Source: Pseudomonadota bacterium
Lineage (GTDB): Bacteria > Pseudomonadota > Alphaproteobacteria > Acetobacterales > Acetobacteraceae
Length of the DNA: 12,526 nt
Direction of reading: 5' to 3'
Assembly (NCBI GenBank): GCA_021845835.1
Contig: JAJZVE010000062.1
Span: forward strand, 1 to 12,526
The notes beneath the pieces were generated by a model. It made no database searches and was not told the origin of the DNA. It saw only the letters and a program-made list of their open reading frames with translations. This document shows positions 1-6,957 of this stretch, one piece after another. The first letter of the stretch is position 1, and every line of letters starts with the position of its first letter. The position numbers and the translations under genes are program-made.

Positions 1-8
1 CCCGCCGC

Positions 9-34
9 GCCGCCGCCCTGACCGGGGCGGCGGC
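9..34. terminator. GC-rich hairpin at the 3' end of the RND operon
   Basis: A perfect 10-bp inverted repeat (9-18 with 25-34, loop TGACCG) begins 15 nt past the stop codon of the leftward RND permease gene. All stem pairs are G-C. No run of T follows on either strand, so it is not a textbook intrinsic terminator. It could stop transcription with Rho or protect the 3' end of the mRNA. The TGA in the loop (19-21) would also end a rightward frame entering from the left edge (residues PAAPPP), so the hairpin may lie between convergent genes. That incoming frame is too short to call. Confidence 0.4.
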
Positions 35-48
35 ACCGGGTTGCGCGT

Positions 49-3000
49 TCACCCGGCCGGGACGGTCCGCCGCACCGGCTCGCGCCCGCCGCGCAGCACG
101 ACGTAGATCGCCGGGATCACCAGCACCGTCAGCAGCGTCGAGGAGGCGAGGCCGAACAGCAGCGAAATGGCAAGCCCCTGGAAGATCGGGTCGGTCAGGA
201 TGGTGGCCGCGCCGATCATGGCCGACAGCGCCGTCAGCAGGATCGGCTTGAAGCGGATGGCACCCGCCGCCAGCAGCACTTCCTGCAGGGACAGCCCCTC
301 GCGCGGCACGTGGCGGATGAAATCGACCAGCAGGATCGAGTTGCGCACGATGATGCCGGCCAGCGCGATGAAGCCGATCATGGAGGTGGCGGTGAACGGC
401 GCGCCGAACAGCCAGTGTCCCGGCACGATGCCGATCAGCGTCAGCGGCACCGGCGTCAGCACCACCAGCGGCAGCCGGAAGCTGCCGAACTGCGCCACCA
501 CCAGGATGTAGATGCCGAGCAGCGCGACGCCGAACGCGATGCCCATGTCGCGGAAGGTGACGTAGGTGATCTCCCACTCGCCGTCCCACAGGATGCTCGG
601 CTTCATCTCGTCCGCGGGCTGGCCGCGCAGCGACACCGGCGGCGTGCCGAGCCTGCCCCAGTCATGCGCCGCAACCGCGGCATCGACCGCGGCCATGCCG
701 TAGATCGGCGCCTCGAACCGGCCGGCGAGTTCGGCCATCACCATGTCGGCGAAATGCCCGTCGCGGCGGAACAGCACGCGCGATCCCTGCTCGGGCGCGG
801 CGCGCACCACCTCGCCCAGCTCGACGACGCCGCGGTTGCCGGGCAGCGCGTTCGCCGGCACCGGCGTCGCCGCCAGTTGTTCGCTCCAGCTCAGGTCGCG
901 GCGCGGCAGGCCGACCACGATGTCGAGCGGGAAGCGGTCCTCGCCGCGGTAGGAATAGCCGACCGGCACGCCGCCGAACAGCGCCGCGATCGTGTCGTAC
1001 ACGTCGCCCTGCGACACGCCGAAGAACTCCAGCCGGTCCTGGTCGATCGAGATGCGCAGCCGCGGGCGCGGATGGCCGTAGCTGTCATCGACATCGACGA
1101 TGAACGGCACGGCGCGGAAGATGCCCTTCAACTGCTCGGCGACCGCGCGCCGCGTGGTGGCGTCCGGGCCGTACACCTCGGCCAGCAGCGTCGCCAGCAC
1201 CGGCGGGCCAGGCGGCATCTCCACGACTTTCACCACGGCGCCGTCGGGCAGGGAAAGCCCCTTGAGCCGCTGGCGCAGATCGAGCGCGATCGCGTGGCTC
1301 GATCGGTCGCGCGCGCCCTTCGCCAGCAGCTCGACATGCAGTTCGCCGAGTTCGGGCGAGGTGCGCAGATAGTAGTGGCGCACCAGGCCGTTGAAGTCGA
1401 ACGGCTCGGCGGTGCCGGCATAGGCCTGCTGGCGCGTCACTTCCGGCATCTGCCCGGCCAGCCGCGCGGCGGCGAACAGCGTGCGTTCCGTCGCCTCCAG
1501 GCTGCTGCCCTCGGGCAGGTTGACGCTGACGGTCAGCTCGGACTTGTTGTCGAACGGCAGCAGCTTGACGGTCACGTCCTCGGTGTAGAACAGCACGCAG
1601 CTGCCGATGGTCGCCGCGCCGATCACCAGCAGGAACGTCCAGGCGCGCCAGCGCCGCCGGATGATCGGCCCCGCCACCGCGCGATAGATGCGCCCCAGCG
1701 CGCCCTCTCCGTTCGCGTGGTGCGGCACGCCGGCGGCGTCGCGCGGCGCCAGCTTCAGCATCAGCCAGGGCGCGATCACCATCGCGACGAAGAACGAGAA
1801 CAGCATCGCCGCCGAGGCGTTCACCGGGATCGGCGCCATGTACGGCCCCATCAGCCCGGAGACGAACAGCATCGGCAGCAGTGCCGCCACCACCGTCAGC
1901 GTCGCGACAACGGTCGGGTTGCCGACCTCCGCCACCGCCCCGACCACCGCCGCGGCGCGCGAGCGGCCGTCGCGCATCGCCCAGTGGCGGGCGATGTTCT
2001 CCACCACCACGATCGCGTCATCGACCAGGATGCCGATGGCAAAGATCAGCGCGAACAGGCTGACGCGGTTGATCGTGTAGCCCATCACCTCGGACGCGAA
2101 CAGCGTCAGCAGGATCGTGGTCGGGATCACCACCAGCGTCACCACCGCCTCGCGCCAGCCGATCGCGAGCGCGATCAGCACCACGATGGAGACGGTGGCG
2201 AGGCCGAGATGGAACAGCAGCTCGTTCGCCTTGTCGTTGGCGGTGGCGCCGTAGTCGCGCGTCACCTGCACGGTTATGTCGGGCGGGATCAGCGTGCCCT
2301 GCAGCAGCGCCACGCGCGCGCGCACCGCTTCGGCCATCGTCACCGCATTGGCACCCGGCCGCTTGGCGAGCGCGAGGCTCACCGCCGGCGTGCGCTGCCA
2401 CCCCTGCTTGTCCTGCGGCGCGAAGTTCCACACCCGGGTTTCCACCGGACCCGGCATCACGCGCACCTGCGCCACGTCGCGCACATAGACCGGCCGGCCG
2501 TCGCGCGTGCCGATCAGCAGCAGGCTGATGTCGGGGATGCCGAGCAGCGTCTGCCCGCCCGCGACCGTGCGCATGGTGCCGGCATCGCGCACCTGGCCGG
2601 CAACGAAGGAACGGTTCGCTTCCTTCACCTTGCCGACCAGTTGCTGCAGCGTGACGCCGAACAGCATCAGTTTCTCGGGGTCCGGCTCGACGCGGATTTC
2701 CTCGGGGTCGCCGCCGGCGATGTAGGTGCTCCCCATATCGGGGATCTTCACCATCTCCGCCTGCAACTTCTGCGCCAGCTCGGTCAGGTCGGCAGCAGAC
2801 CAGCGCGGCGCCGCCCGCGCCGTCGGCGCGAGCGTCAGCACCACGGCGGCGACATCGTTGATGCCGCGTCCGACGATCAGCGGCTCCGGGATGCCGAGCG
2901 GAATGTGGTCCAGGTTGGCCTTCATCTTGTCGTTGACGCGCAGCACCGCGTCGTCTTCCGGCGTGCCGACGACGAAGCGCGCCGTCACCATGACGCGGTC

Positions 3001-3273
3001 GTCCTCGGTCTCGCTGTACACGTGCTCGACGCCGGGGATGGCGGTGAGCAGCGTCTCCAGCGGCTTGGTCACCAGTTCGGCCGCGTCGGGCGCGCGCAGG
3101 CCGTTGGCGGACACCATGATGTCCACCATCGGTACCTTGATCTGCGGGTCTTCCTCGCGCGGGATGGTCAGCAGCGCCACCATCCCGGCCGCAAGCGCCG
3201 CGAGCAGGAACAGCGGCGTCAGCGGCGAGCGCAGCGTCGCCTGGGTGAGCCGCCCGGAAATGCCGAGTTTCAT
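49..3273 (-). CDS. RND efflux transporter permease (AcrB/HAE-like)
   Basis: Inner-membrane proton-driven pump subunit of 1074 residues, the usual length for the RND family. The N terminus has the first membrane helix (about 19-37), followed by a large periplasmic domain. Helices 2-4 lie at about 352-425 and include GILVDDAIVVVEN, whose D418-D419 pair corresponds to the AcrB proton-relay aspartates. A second periplasmic domain and helices 7-12 complete the protein. In the helix-10 motif GIIVRNSILLVDF, R977 stands where AcrB has its relay lysine. Substrate cannot be read from sequence; the single-charge heavy-metal (CzcA) signature is absent. The start ATG overlaps the stop of the membrane fusion protein gene by 4 nt, so the two are translationally coupled. 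The gene ends a leftward operon with a rhodanese and a BigR/SqrR-like repressor, which suggests a cargo linked to reactive sulfur, but this is inference. No TolC-type channel gene is present. Confidence 0.93.
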   Translation of the reverse strand: MKLGISGRLTQATLRSPLTPLFLLAALAAGMVALLTIPREEDPQIKVPMVDIMVSANGLRAPDAAELVTKPLETLLTAIPGVEHVYSETEDDRVMVTARFVVGTPEDDAVLRVNDKMKANLDHIPLGIPEPLIVGRGINDVAAVVLTLAPTARAAPRWSAADLTELAQKLQAEMVKIPDMGSTYIAGGDPEEIRVEPDPEKLMLFGVTLQQLVGKVKEANRSFVAGQVRDAGTMRTVAGGQTLLGIPDISLLLIGTRDGRPVYVRDVAQVRVMPGPVETRVWNFAPQDKQGWQRTPAVSLALAKRPGANAVTMAEAVRARVALLQGTLIPPDITVQVTRDYGATANDKANELLFHLGLATVSIVVLIALAIGWREAVVTLVVIPTTILLTLFASEVMGYTINRVSLFALIFAIGILVDDAIVVVENIARHWAMRDGRSRAAAVVGAVAEVGNPTVVATLTVVAALLPMLFVSGLMGPYMAPIPVNASAAMLFSFFVAMVIAPWLMLKLAPRDAAGVPHHANGEGALGRIYRAVAGPIIRRRWRAWTFLLVIGAATIGSCVLFYTEDVTVKLLPFDNKSELTVSVNLPEGSSLEATERTLFAAARLAGQMPEVTRQQAYAGTAEPFDFNGLVRHYYLRTSPELGELHVELLAKGARDRSSHAIALDLRQRLKGLSLPDGAVVKVVEMPPGPPVLATLLAEVYGPDATTRRAVAEQLKGIFRAVPFIVDVDDSYGHPRPRLRISIDQDRLEFFGVSQGDVYDTIAALFGGVPVGYSYRGEDRFPLDIVVGLPRRDLSWSEQLAATPVPANALPGNRGVVELGEVVRAAPEQGSRVLFRRDGHFADMVMAELAGRFEAPIYGMAAVDAAVAAHDWGRLGTPPVSLRGQPADEMKPSILWDGEWEITYVTFRDMGIAFGVALLGIYILVVAQFGSFRLPLVVLTPVPLTLIGIVPGHWLFGAPFTATSMIGFIALAGIIVRNSILLVDFIRHVPREGLSLQEVLLAAGAIRFKPILLTALSAMIGAATILTDPIFQGLAISLLFGLASSTLLTVLVIPAIYVVLRGGREPVRRTVPAG

Positions 3274-4259
3274 GGCCCGACCAGCTCGTCGCCGTTCTGC
3301 AGGCCGGACAGGATTTCGATGCCGTCCGGCATGTCGGGCGTAGGCAAGTCGCGTCCGCGCTGCACCGGGATCTCCTCCGCCCCGCCGCCCGACAGCTTGC
3401 GGCGCACGTAGCTCAGGCCGAACCGCGTGTTGATGAACGAAGCCGGGATGACGAAGCTCGGCCGTTCGCCGGCGGCGATCCAGACGCGGATGCGCTGGCC
3501 GACGAAATAGCTGCCGATGCCGGGCGCGGTCGCGTCGGCGCTCACCCTTCCGTCCTGGATCATCGGATAGACCAGTGTGATGCGCCCGAACACCGGCCCG
3601 GCGGCACCGACATCGTCGCCGTCCAGCCGCACCTTGTCGCCGGCGCGCAGCTGCCGCGCGTGCCGCTCCGGCACCGACAGCCGCAGCACGAAATCCGCCT
3701 CGGCGATGCGCGCCACCGGCTCGCCGGGCATCAGCACCGCGCCGCGCGTCACCGGCACCTCCAGCACGCGGCCCGCGGTCGGCGCCAGCACCGTGCCTTC
3801 GGTCATCTGCTGCGCCACCACCGCACGCTCCGCGGTGCGCGCGGCGAGCGCGCTGTCGGCGACATCCAGCGCGGTGCGCGCCTGGTCAAGCTGCTGGCGC
3901 GACGCGGCGCCGGTCCTGGCCAGCGTGTCGAGCCGGCCGAAATCCACCTTCGCCTGCGCCACCTGCGCGCGCAGCCCGGCGATCTGCGCGTCCAGCGAAC
4001 GCAACTGCAATTGCAGCTTCTCGTCGCCGATCACGGCAATGGCCTGGCCCTGCTGCACCTCGTCGCCGTCGCGCACCGAGAGGTCGACCACGGTGCCGCC
4101 GATGCGCGCGCGCGCCGGCACGACGTTGCGGCTTTCCACCGTCGCGAACACCGCCTTTTCATCGGCGAACGGGCGCAGGCGGGCGGTGAAAACCTGCTCC
4201 GCCCGCGCCGCCGCCGGCAGCAGCAGGGCGAGAAGAAGCAACAGCGGCGCGACGCGCAT
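3270..4259 (-). CDS. RND efflux membrane fusion protein (periplasmic adaptor)
   Basis: Periplasmic adaptor of 329 residues that would join the RND permease to an outer-membrane channel. Residues 1-20 form a signal peptide (leucine-rich core, likely cleavage after ARA). No lipobox cysteine is seen, so it is probably not a lipoprotein. The order is adaptor-typical: first lipoyl half (about 52-80, with GGTVVDLSVRDGDEV), an alpha-helical hairpin (about 80-152, rich in Gln/Ala/Arg), second lipoyl half (about 155-185), then beta-barrel and membrane-proximal regions. It is at the short end for HlyD/AcrA-type adaptors. It lies 12 nt after the rhodanese gene; its ribosome binding site appears to be a run of seven G (4264-4270 on the complementary strand). 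Its stop overlaps the permease start (ATGA). Confidence 0.92.
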   Translation of the reverse strand: MRVAPLLLLLALLLPAAARAEQVFTARLRPFADEKAVFATVESRNVVPARARIGGTVVDLSVRDGDEVQQGQAIAVIGDEKLQLQLRSLDAQIAGLRAQVAQAKVDFGRLDTLARTGAASRQQLDQARTALDVADSALAARTAERAVVAQQMTEGTVLAPTAGRVLEVPVTRGAVLMPGEPVARIAEADFVLRLSVPERHARQLRAGDKVRLDGDDVGAAGPVFGRITLVYPMIQDGRVSADATAPGIGSYFVGQRIRVWIAAGERPSFVIPASFINTRFGLSYVRRKLSGGGAEEIPVQRGRDLPTPDMPDGIEILSGLQNGDELVGP

Positions 4260-4263
4260 GATA

Positions 4264-4270
4264 CCCCCCC
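4264..4270 (-). promoter_or_regulatory. G7 homopolymer ribosome binding site of the adaptor gene
   Basis: The 12-nt gap between the rhodanese stop and the adaptor ATG contains, on the coding strand, seven consecutive G followed by TATC and then ATG. This is the only purine-rich stretch at Shine-Dalgarno distance, so it should be the ribosome binding site. Homopolymeric G tracts can slip during replication, and a change in length would alter spacing rather than reading frame. Confidence 0.45.
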
Positions 4271-4271
4271 G

Positions 4272-4598
4272 TCAGCGGCACGTCGGCAGGCCGGCGGCCT
4301 TCCAGGCCACCAGTCCGCCGCGCATGTGGCGCACCGCGGCAAGGCCGAGGCGCTTGCAGTGCGAGGCCGCCATCGCGGAGCGCTTGCCGCTCAGGCAATG
4401 CAGCACCAGCGCTGCCGGATCGACCCCGAGCCCGGACGGATCGAAGCGCGACAGCGGCATGCAGACCGCGCCTTCGATCCGTTCGGCGTCGTATTCGGCC
4501 TGCTCGCGCACGTCGATCAGGGTTACGTCGCCGCGCGCCAGCAGGTCCTGCACCTGCACGGGGTCGAGTTCGGCGACGGAGCTGCGGTTCCAGAACAT
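4272..4598 (-). CDS. Single-domain rhodanese (sulfurtransferase)
   Basis: Small cytoplasmic sulfurtransferase of 108 residues, the size of one rhodanese domain (GlpE or YgaP N-domain class). Motifs in order: VTLIDVREQAEYDAERIEGAVCMPL (about 25-49, shown by the DVRE core), then the active-site loop CLSGKR with catalytic Cys68, then the closing RGGLVAWKAAGLP. The six-residue loop suits sulfane-sulfur substrates. Start chosen at ATG 4598 because GGAGAA lies 5 nt upstream; the frame is open further up but overlaps the repressor gene. Cys46 and Cys81 are additional cysteines. It follows the ArsR repressor by 34 nt and precedes the pump genes by 12 nt, so it is likely repressed with them. Together with the DUF2892 protein at 6958 it supplies the two halves of E. 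coli YgaP. Role inferred: carrying persulfide sulfur made by the sulfide:quinone oxidoreductase. Confidence 0.9.
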   Translation of the reverse strand: MFWNRSSVAELDPVQVQDLLARGDVTLIDVREQAEYDAERIEGAVCMPLSRFDPSGLGVDPAALVLHCLSGKRSAMAASHCKRLGLAAVRHMRGGLVAWKAAGLPTCR

Positions 4599-4613
4599 GG
4601 CGGTTCTCCGGGA

Positions 4614-4627
4614 GAGTATAGAGTATA
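4614..4627 (-). repeat. Tandem 7-bp repeat with -10-like TATACT, repressor-rhodanese gap
   Basis: Two head-to-tail copies of GAGTATA fill the middle of the 34-nt gap between the repressor and rhodanese genes. On the leftward strand each copy reads TATACTC, and TATACT matches five of six bases of a -10 element. No convincing -35 sits 16-18 nt upstream, where the sequence is an alternating GC stretch at the end of the repressor gene. It may be a weak internal promoter, or chance in an AT-richer gap. Confidence 0.25.
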
Positions 4628-4632
4628 GGGTG

Positions 4633-4992
4633 TCAGTTCGGGCGCGCGCGCGGGCGCCGCAAGGCCGGCCTGGTATCGCGGCAGATCGGCGTCGGCGCGC
4701 AATAGATGGTGAACAGCGTGCGCAGCACGCGCCGCGCCGGCTCTGATGCGATCGAATAGTGGATGGTCTGGCCCTCGCGCCGCGTCTCCACCAGCCCGTC
4801 CTTGCGCAGCAGCGCCAGGTGCTGGGAGACCGTCGAGTCGCGCGCGCCAAGGAAGCTCGCCAGCTCGCCGACCGAGCGTTCGCCGTCGATCAGCTGGCAC
4901 AGAATCAGCAGCCGGTGGTGGTTGGCCAGCGACTTGAGCAGGGCGCTCGCTTCGTCGGCCGCTGCCGGCATGAGGTCCGGATTCACTTTCAT
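4633..4992 (-). CDS. ArsR/SmtB-family repressor, BigR/SqrR-like persulfide sensor
   Basis: Winged-helix transcription factor of 119 residues. It shows the ArsR core: LLKSLANHHRLLILCQLIDGERSVGELA, then a recognition helix in the DSTVSQHLALLRKDGLVE stretch, then the wing RREGQTIHYSI. Cysteines fall at 32 (end of the second helix), 98 and 104. The 32/98 pair is separated by 66 residues, as in BigR (42/108) and SqrR (41/107), where a sulfane-sulfur bridge forms and releases DNA. Metal-site motifs of classical ArsR proteins (CVC) are absent. The ATG at 4992 has no Shine-Dalgarno but lies 7 nt past a candidate -10, so leaderless translation is plausible. The frame continues upstream to ATG 5022 (10 residues longer), which would number the cysteines 42 and 108 but put the palindrome inside the gene. 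It likely represses itself with rhodanese and pump genes, and the divergent sulfide oxidase. Confidence 0.88.
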   Translation of the reverse strand: MKVNPDLMPAAADEASALLKSLANHHRLLILCQLIDGERSVGELASFLGARDSTVSQHLALLRKDGLVETRREGQTIHYSIASEPARRVLRTLFTIYCAPTPICRDTRPALRRPRARPN

Positions 4993-5012
4993 ACTTGCGT
5001 AGATACGCAAGT
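4993..5012. promoter_or_regulatory. Candidate repressor operator: perfect 9-2-9 inverted repeat
   Basis: Arms ACTTGCGTA (4993-5001) and TACGCAAGT (5004-5012) are perfect reverse complements around a 2-nt centre GA. The 2-nt centre is the geometry of ArsR/SmtB operators (hyphenated 12-2-12 palindromes). It touches the repressor's ATG at 4992, covers the candidate leftward -10, and overlaps a possible rightward -35 (TTGCGT, 4995-5000) for the sulfide oxidase gene. One site could therefore control both directions. I saw no second copy elsewhere in the window. Binding is inferred. Confidence 0.7.
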
Positions 5013-5028
5013 CCGCATACATCGTCAA
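5000..5028 (-). promoter_or_regulatory. Candidate leftward promoter giving a leaderless repressor mRNA
   Basis: On the complementary strand TTGACG (5028-5023, five of six to the -35 consensus) is followed by a 17-nt spacer and TATCTA (5005-5000) as a weak -10. Seven nucleotides separate this -10 from the A of ATG 4992, so transcription would begin at or one base before the start codon. No ribosome binding site exists in front of that ATG, which fits a leaderless message. The operator palindrome covers the -10. Confidence 0.5.
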
Positions 5029-5078
5029 GCGGGAGCTGCGGCCCTTGGCGCATCGTGCGCGGTGCGGCGCGGAAATCC

Positions 5079-5092
5079 CCGATTTGGATCAA
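5079..5092. promoter_or_regulatory. Candidate Fnr/FixK-type box upstream of the sulfide oxidase gene
   Basis: Read on the complementary strand the 14-mer is TTGATCCAAATCGG, matching 8 of 10 fixed positions of the Crp/Fnr anaerobox TTGAT-N4-ATCAA; one half is perfect and the other keeps ATC. Its centre is about 65 nt upstream of the oxidoreductase ATG. If it acts from -41.5, transcription would start near 5127, leaving a leader of about 24 nt, but no good -10 is seen there. This suggests oxygen or redox control on top of the persulfide repressor. Confidence 0.35.
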
Positions 5093-5150
5093 TGCGCCCC
5101 GGCGCGGCCGCACAGCGACGCGGCAGGCCGGTTCAACCAGGAGGGATGCG

Positions 5151-6440
5151 ATGGCCGAGGTTGTCATTCTGGGTGCCGGACTGGGGGGCACGCTGCTGGC
5201 CTACGAGATGGTGCCGCATCTGCGCAAGGAAGACCGGCTGACCGTGATCGGGCAGGGCAGCCGCTATCATTTCGTGCCCTCGAACCCGTGGGTTGCGGTC
5301 GGCTGGCGCGAGCGCAGCGACATCGAACTGGACCTGACCGAGATCATGCGGCGCAAGAACATCCGCCTGCTGGCGCAGGGCGCGCGGCGCCTGCTGCCGG
5401 CGGAGAACCGCATCGAGCTGGAGGACGGCAGCAGCGTCGCCTACGACTACCTGGCGATCGCCACCGGGCCGGAACTTGCCTTCGACGAGATCGCGGGGCT
5501 GGGGCCGCAGGCGCACACGCAGTCGATCTGCCACGTCGATCATGCCGTGCAGGCGCACACGGCGTTCGAGGCGTTCTGCAAATCGCCCGGCCCGATCGTG
5601 GTCGGCGCCGTACAGGGCGCGTCCTGCTTCGGCCCGGCCTACGAATTCGCCTATATCCTCGACACCGAGCTGCGCAAGCGCCGCATCCGCGACCGCGTGC
5701 CGATGACGTTCGTGACTTCCGAACCCTATATCGGCCATCTCGGCCTGGACGGCGTCGGCGACACCAAGGGTCTGATGGAAAGCGAATTCCGCAGCCGTCA
5801 TATCAAGTGGATCACCAACGCCCGCGTCACCGCCGTCGCCGACCGGTCGATGCAGGTGGAGGAACTGGACGGCAGCGGGACGGTCGCCAGGACGCACGAC
5901 CTGCCGTTCGCCTTCGCCATGATGCTGCCGGCGTTCCGCGGCGTCGCGGCGCTGCGCGGCGCCGACAGGCTGGTCAATCCGCGCGGCTTCGTGCTGGTGG
6001 ACAAGCACCAGCGCAACCCGACCTTCCGCAATGTGTTCGCCGTCGGTGTCTGCGTCGCCATCCCGCCGACCGGACCGACCCCGGTGCCGGTCGGCGTGCC
6101 GAAGACCGGCTTCATGATCGAATCGATGGTGACGGCGACGGTGCGCAACATCGGCGCGCTGCTGCGCGGCGAGGACGCGCGCACGCAGGCGACATGGAAC
6201 GCCGTCTGTCTCGCCGATTTCGGCGACAGCGGCGTCGCCTTCTTGGCGCAGCCGCAGATTCCGCCGCGCAACGTCAACTGGGCCGCCAAGGGCGTCTGGG
6301 TGCATCTGGCGAAGGTCGGGTTCGAGAAATACTTCCTGCGCAAGATCCGCACCGGCGAAAGCGAGCCGTTCTACGAGCGGTTCCTGCTCAGGCAGCTCAA
6401 CATCGAGAAGCTGAAGGCCACGTCCGAGGACGAGGTCTGA
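5151..6440 (+). CDS. sqr: Sulfide:quinone oxidoreductase
   Basis: FAD enzyme of 429 residues that oxidises sulfide and passes electrons to membrane quinone. The N terminus holds the dinucleotide-binding GAGLGG (8-13). The three redox cysteines known from the Acidithiobacillus ferrooxidans enzyme (128, 160, 356) are matched by Cys127 (SICHVD), Cys159 (GASCFGPAYEF) and Cys353 (TWNAVCLADFGD). Family stretches GVGDTKGLMESEF, NPRGFVLVD and TPVPVGVPKTGYMIES-like (residues 309-325) are conserved. C-terminal amphipathic helices (about 380-415, WVHLAKVGFEKYFLRK) should seat it on the membrane and form the quinone pocket. Cys143 and Cys301 are extra. No signal peptide is seen. ATG 5151 is chosen for its AGGAGGG five nt upstream; the frame is open upstream to 4995 only by lack of stops. 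It heads a rightward operon with thioredoxin and DUF2892 genes and is divergent from the persulfide-sensor gene. The family also includes flavocytochrome c subunits, but the C-terminal match favours SQR. Confidence 0.95.
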   Translation: MAEVVILGAGLGGTLLAYEMVPHLRKEDRLTVIGQGSRYHFVPSNPWVAVGWRERSDIELDLTEIMRRKNIRLLAQGARRLLPAENRIELEDGSSVAYDYLAIATGPELAFDEIAGLGPQAHTQSICHVDHAVQAHTAFEAFCKSPGPIVVGAVQGASCFGPAYEFAYILDTELRKRRIRDRVPMTFVTSEPYIGHLGLDGVGDTKGLMESEFRSRHIKWITNARVTAVADRSMQVEELDGSGTVARTHDLPFAFAMMLPAFRGVAALRGADRLVNPRGFVLVDKHQRNPTFRNVFAVGVCVAIPPTGPTPVPVGVPKTGFMIESMVTATVRNIGALLRGEDARTQATWNAVCLADFGDSGVAFLAQPQIPPRNVNWAAKGVWVHLAKVGFEKYFLRKIRTGESEPFYERFLLRQLNIEKLKATSEDEV

Positions 6441-6468
6441 GAAAGTCGAGAGAATGAGGGACGCTGTC

Positions 6469-6927
6469 ATGTCCGAACCCGCCCGCATCGTCTGCCCGCA
6501 TTGCGGCGCGCTCAACCGCGTGCCGGCCAACCGTCCGGCGCGCGCGGCGCGCTGCGGCGCCTGCCACGACGCGCTGTTCACCGGCCAGCCGCTCGACGTG
6601 GATGCGGCCGGGTTCGAGCGGCACATGAAGGACGACAGCCTGCCGCTGCTGCTCGATGTCTGGGCGCCGTGGTGCGGTCCGTGCCGCGCCATGGCGCCCG
6701 CCTATGCCCGCGCCGCCGCGCTGCTGGAACCGGACGTGCGGCTGCTCAGGCTGAACGCCGACACCGCGCCGGACGTGGCGGCGCGCCTCAATGTGCGCGG
6801 CATCCCGGCGATGTTCCTGCTGCAGGGCGGCCGCGTGCTGGCGCAGACCGCGGGCGCCATGGACACCGGCGCGATCACCGCCTGGGTCCGCCGCAACCTT
6901 GCCGCCGCGCCCGGCCGCGCGGCCTGA
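6469..6927 (+). CDS. trxC: Thioredoxin 2 (TrxC type, N-terminal zinc finger)
   Basis: Cytoplasmic thiol-disulfide reductase of 152 residues. It has a zinc-binding finger made of Cys9-x2-Cys12 and Cys29-x2-Cys32 in the first 35 residues, then a thioredoxin fold with the active site WAPWCGPC (Cys69, Cys72) and cis-Pro113 (RGIPAMF). Layout and length agree with E. coli TrxC (139 residues). An in-frame ATG at 6454 would add five residues, but GAGGG sits 8 nt before ATG 6469 and nothing comparable precedes the earlier one. The gene lies 28 nt after the sulfide oxidoreductase and 30 nt before the DUF2892 gene. In this setting it may release sulfur from protein or low-molecular-weight persulfides and re-reduce the rhodanese or the sensor. 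The role is inferred from context; the family assignment is firm. Confidence 0.92.
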   Translation: MSEPARIVCPHCGALNRVPANRPARAARCGACHDALFTGQPLDVDAAGFERHMKDDSLPLLLDVWAPWCGPCRAMAPAYARAAALLEPDVRLLRLNADTAPDVAARLNVRGIPAMFLLQGGRVLAQTAGAMDTGAITAWVRRNLAAAPGRAA

Positions 6928-6957
6928 ATTCCTCAACCAAACCAAGGAGAGCCTTCG

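Noticed and set aside
1..21. End of a rightward gene entering from the left edge (PAAPPP then TGA)
   Set aside because: Six codons are too few to support a gene; any GC-rich frame could look like this.
310..3411. Rightward open frame of over 1000 codons antisense to the RND permease
   Set aside because: Composition is His/Arg/Gln/Asp-rich with no recognisable domain, which is typical of the antisense reading of high-GC codons. The permease on the other strand has clear family motifs over the whole length.
4993..5028. Longer repressor starting at ATG 5022 or TTG 5028
   Set aside because: No ribosome binding site for either, and both put the promoter -10 and the perfect palindrome inside coding sequence. 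Kept as an alternative because the 5022 start would number the cysteines 42 and 108.
4995..5150. N-terminal extension of SQR upstream of 5151
   Set aside because: The added residues have no family match, run through the operator, and the ATG at 5151 has an excellent ribosome binding site and begins just before the FAD motif.
5133..6692. Leftward 519-codon frame antisense to SQR and thioredoxin genes
   Set aside because: Low-complexity Arg/His/Gln-rich translation crossing two well-supported genes; no motifs.
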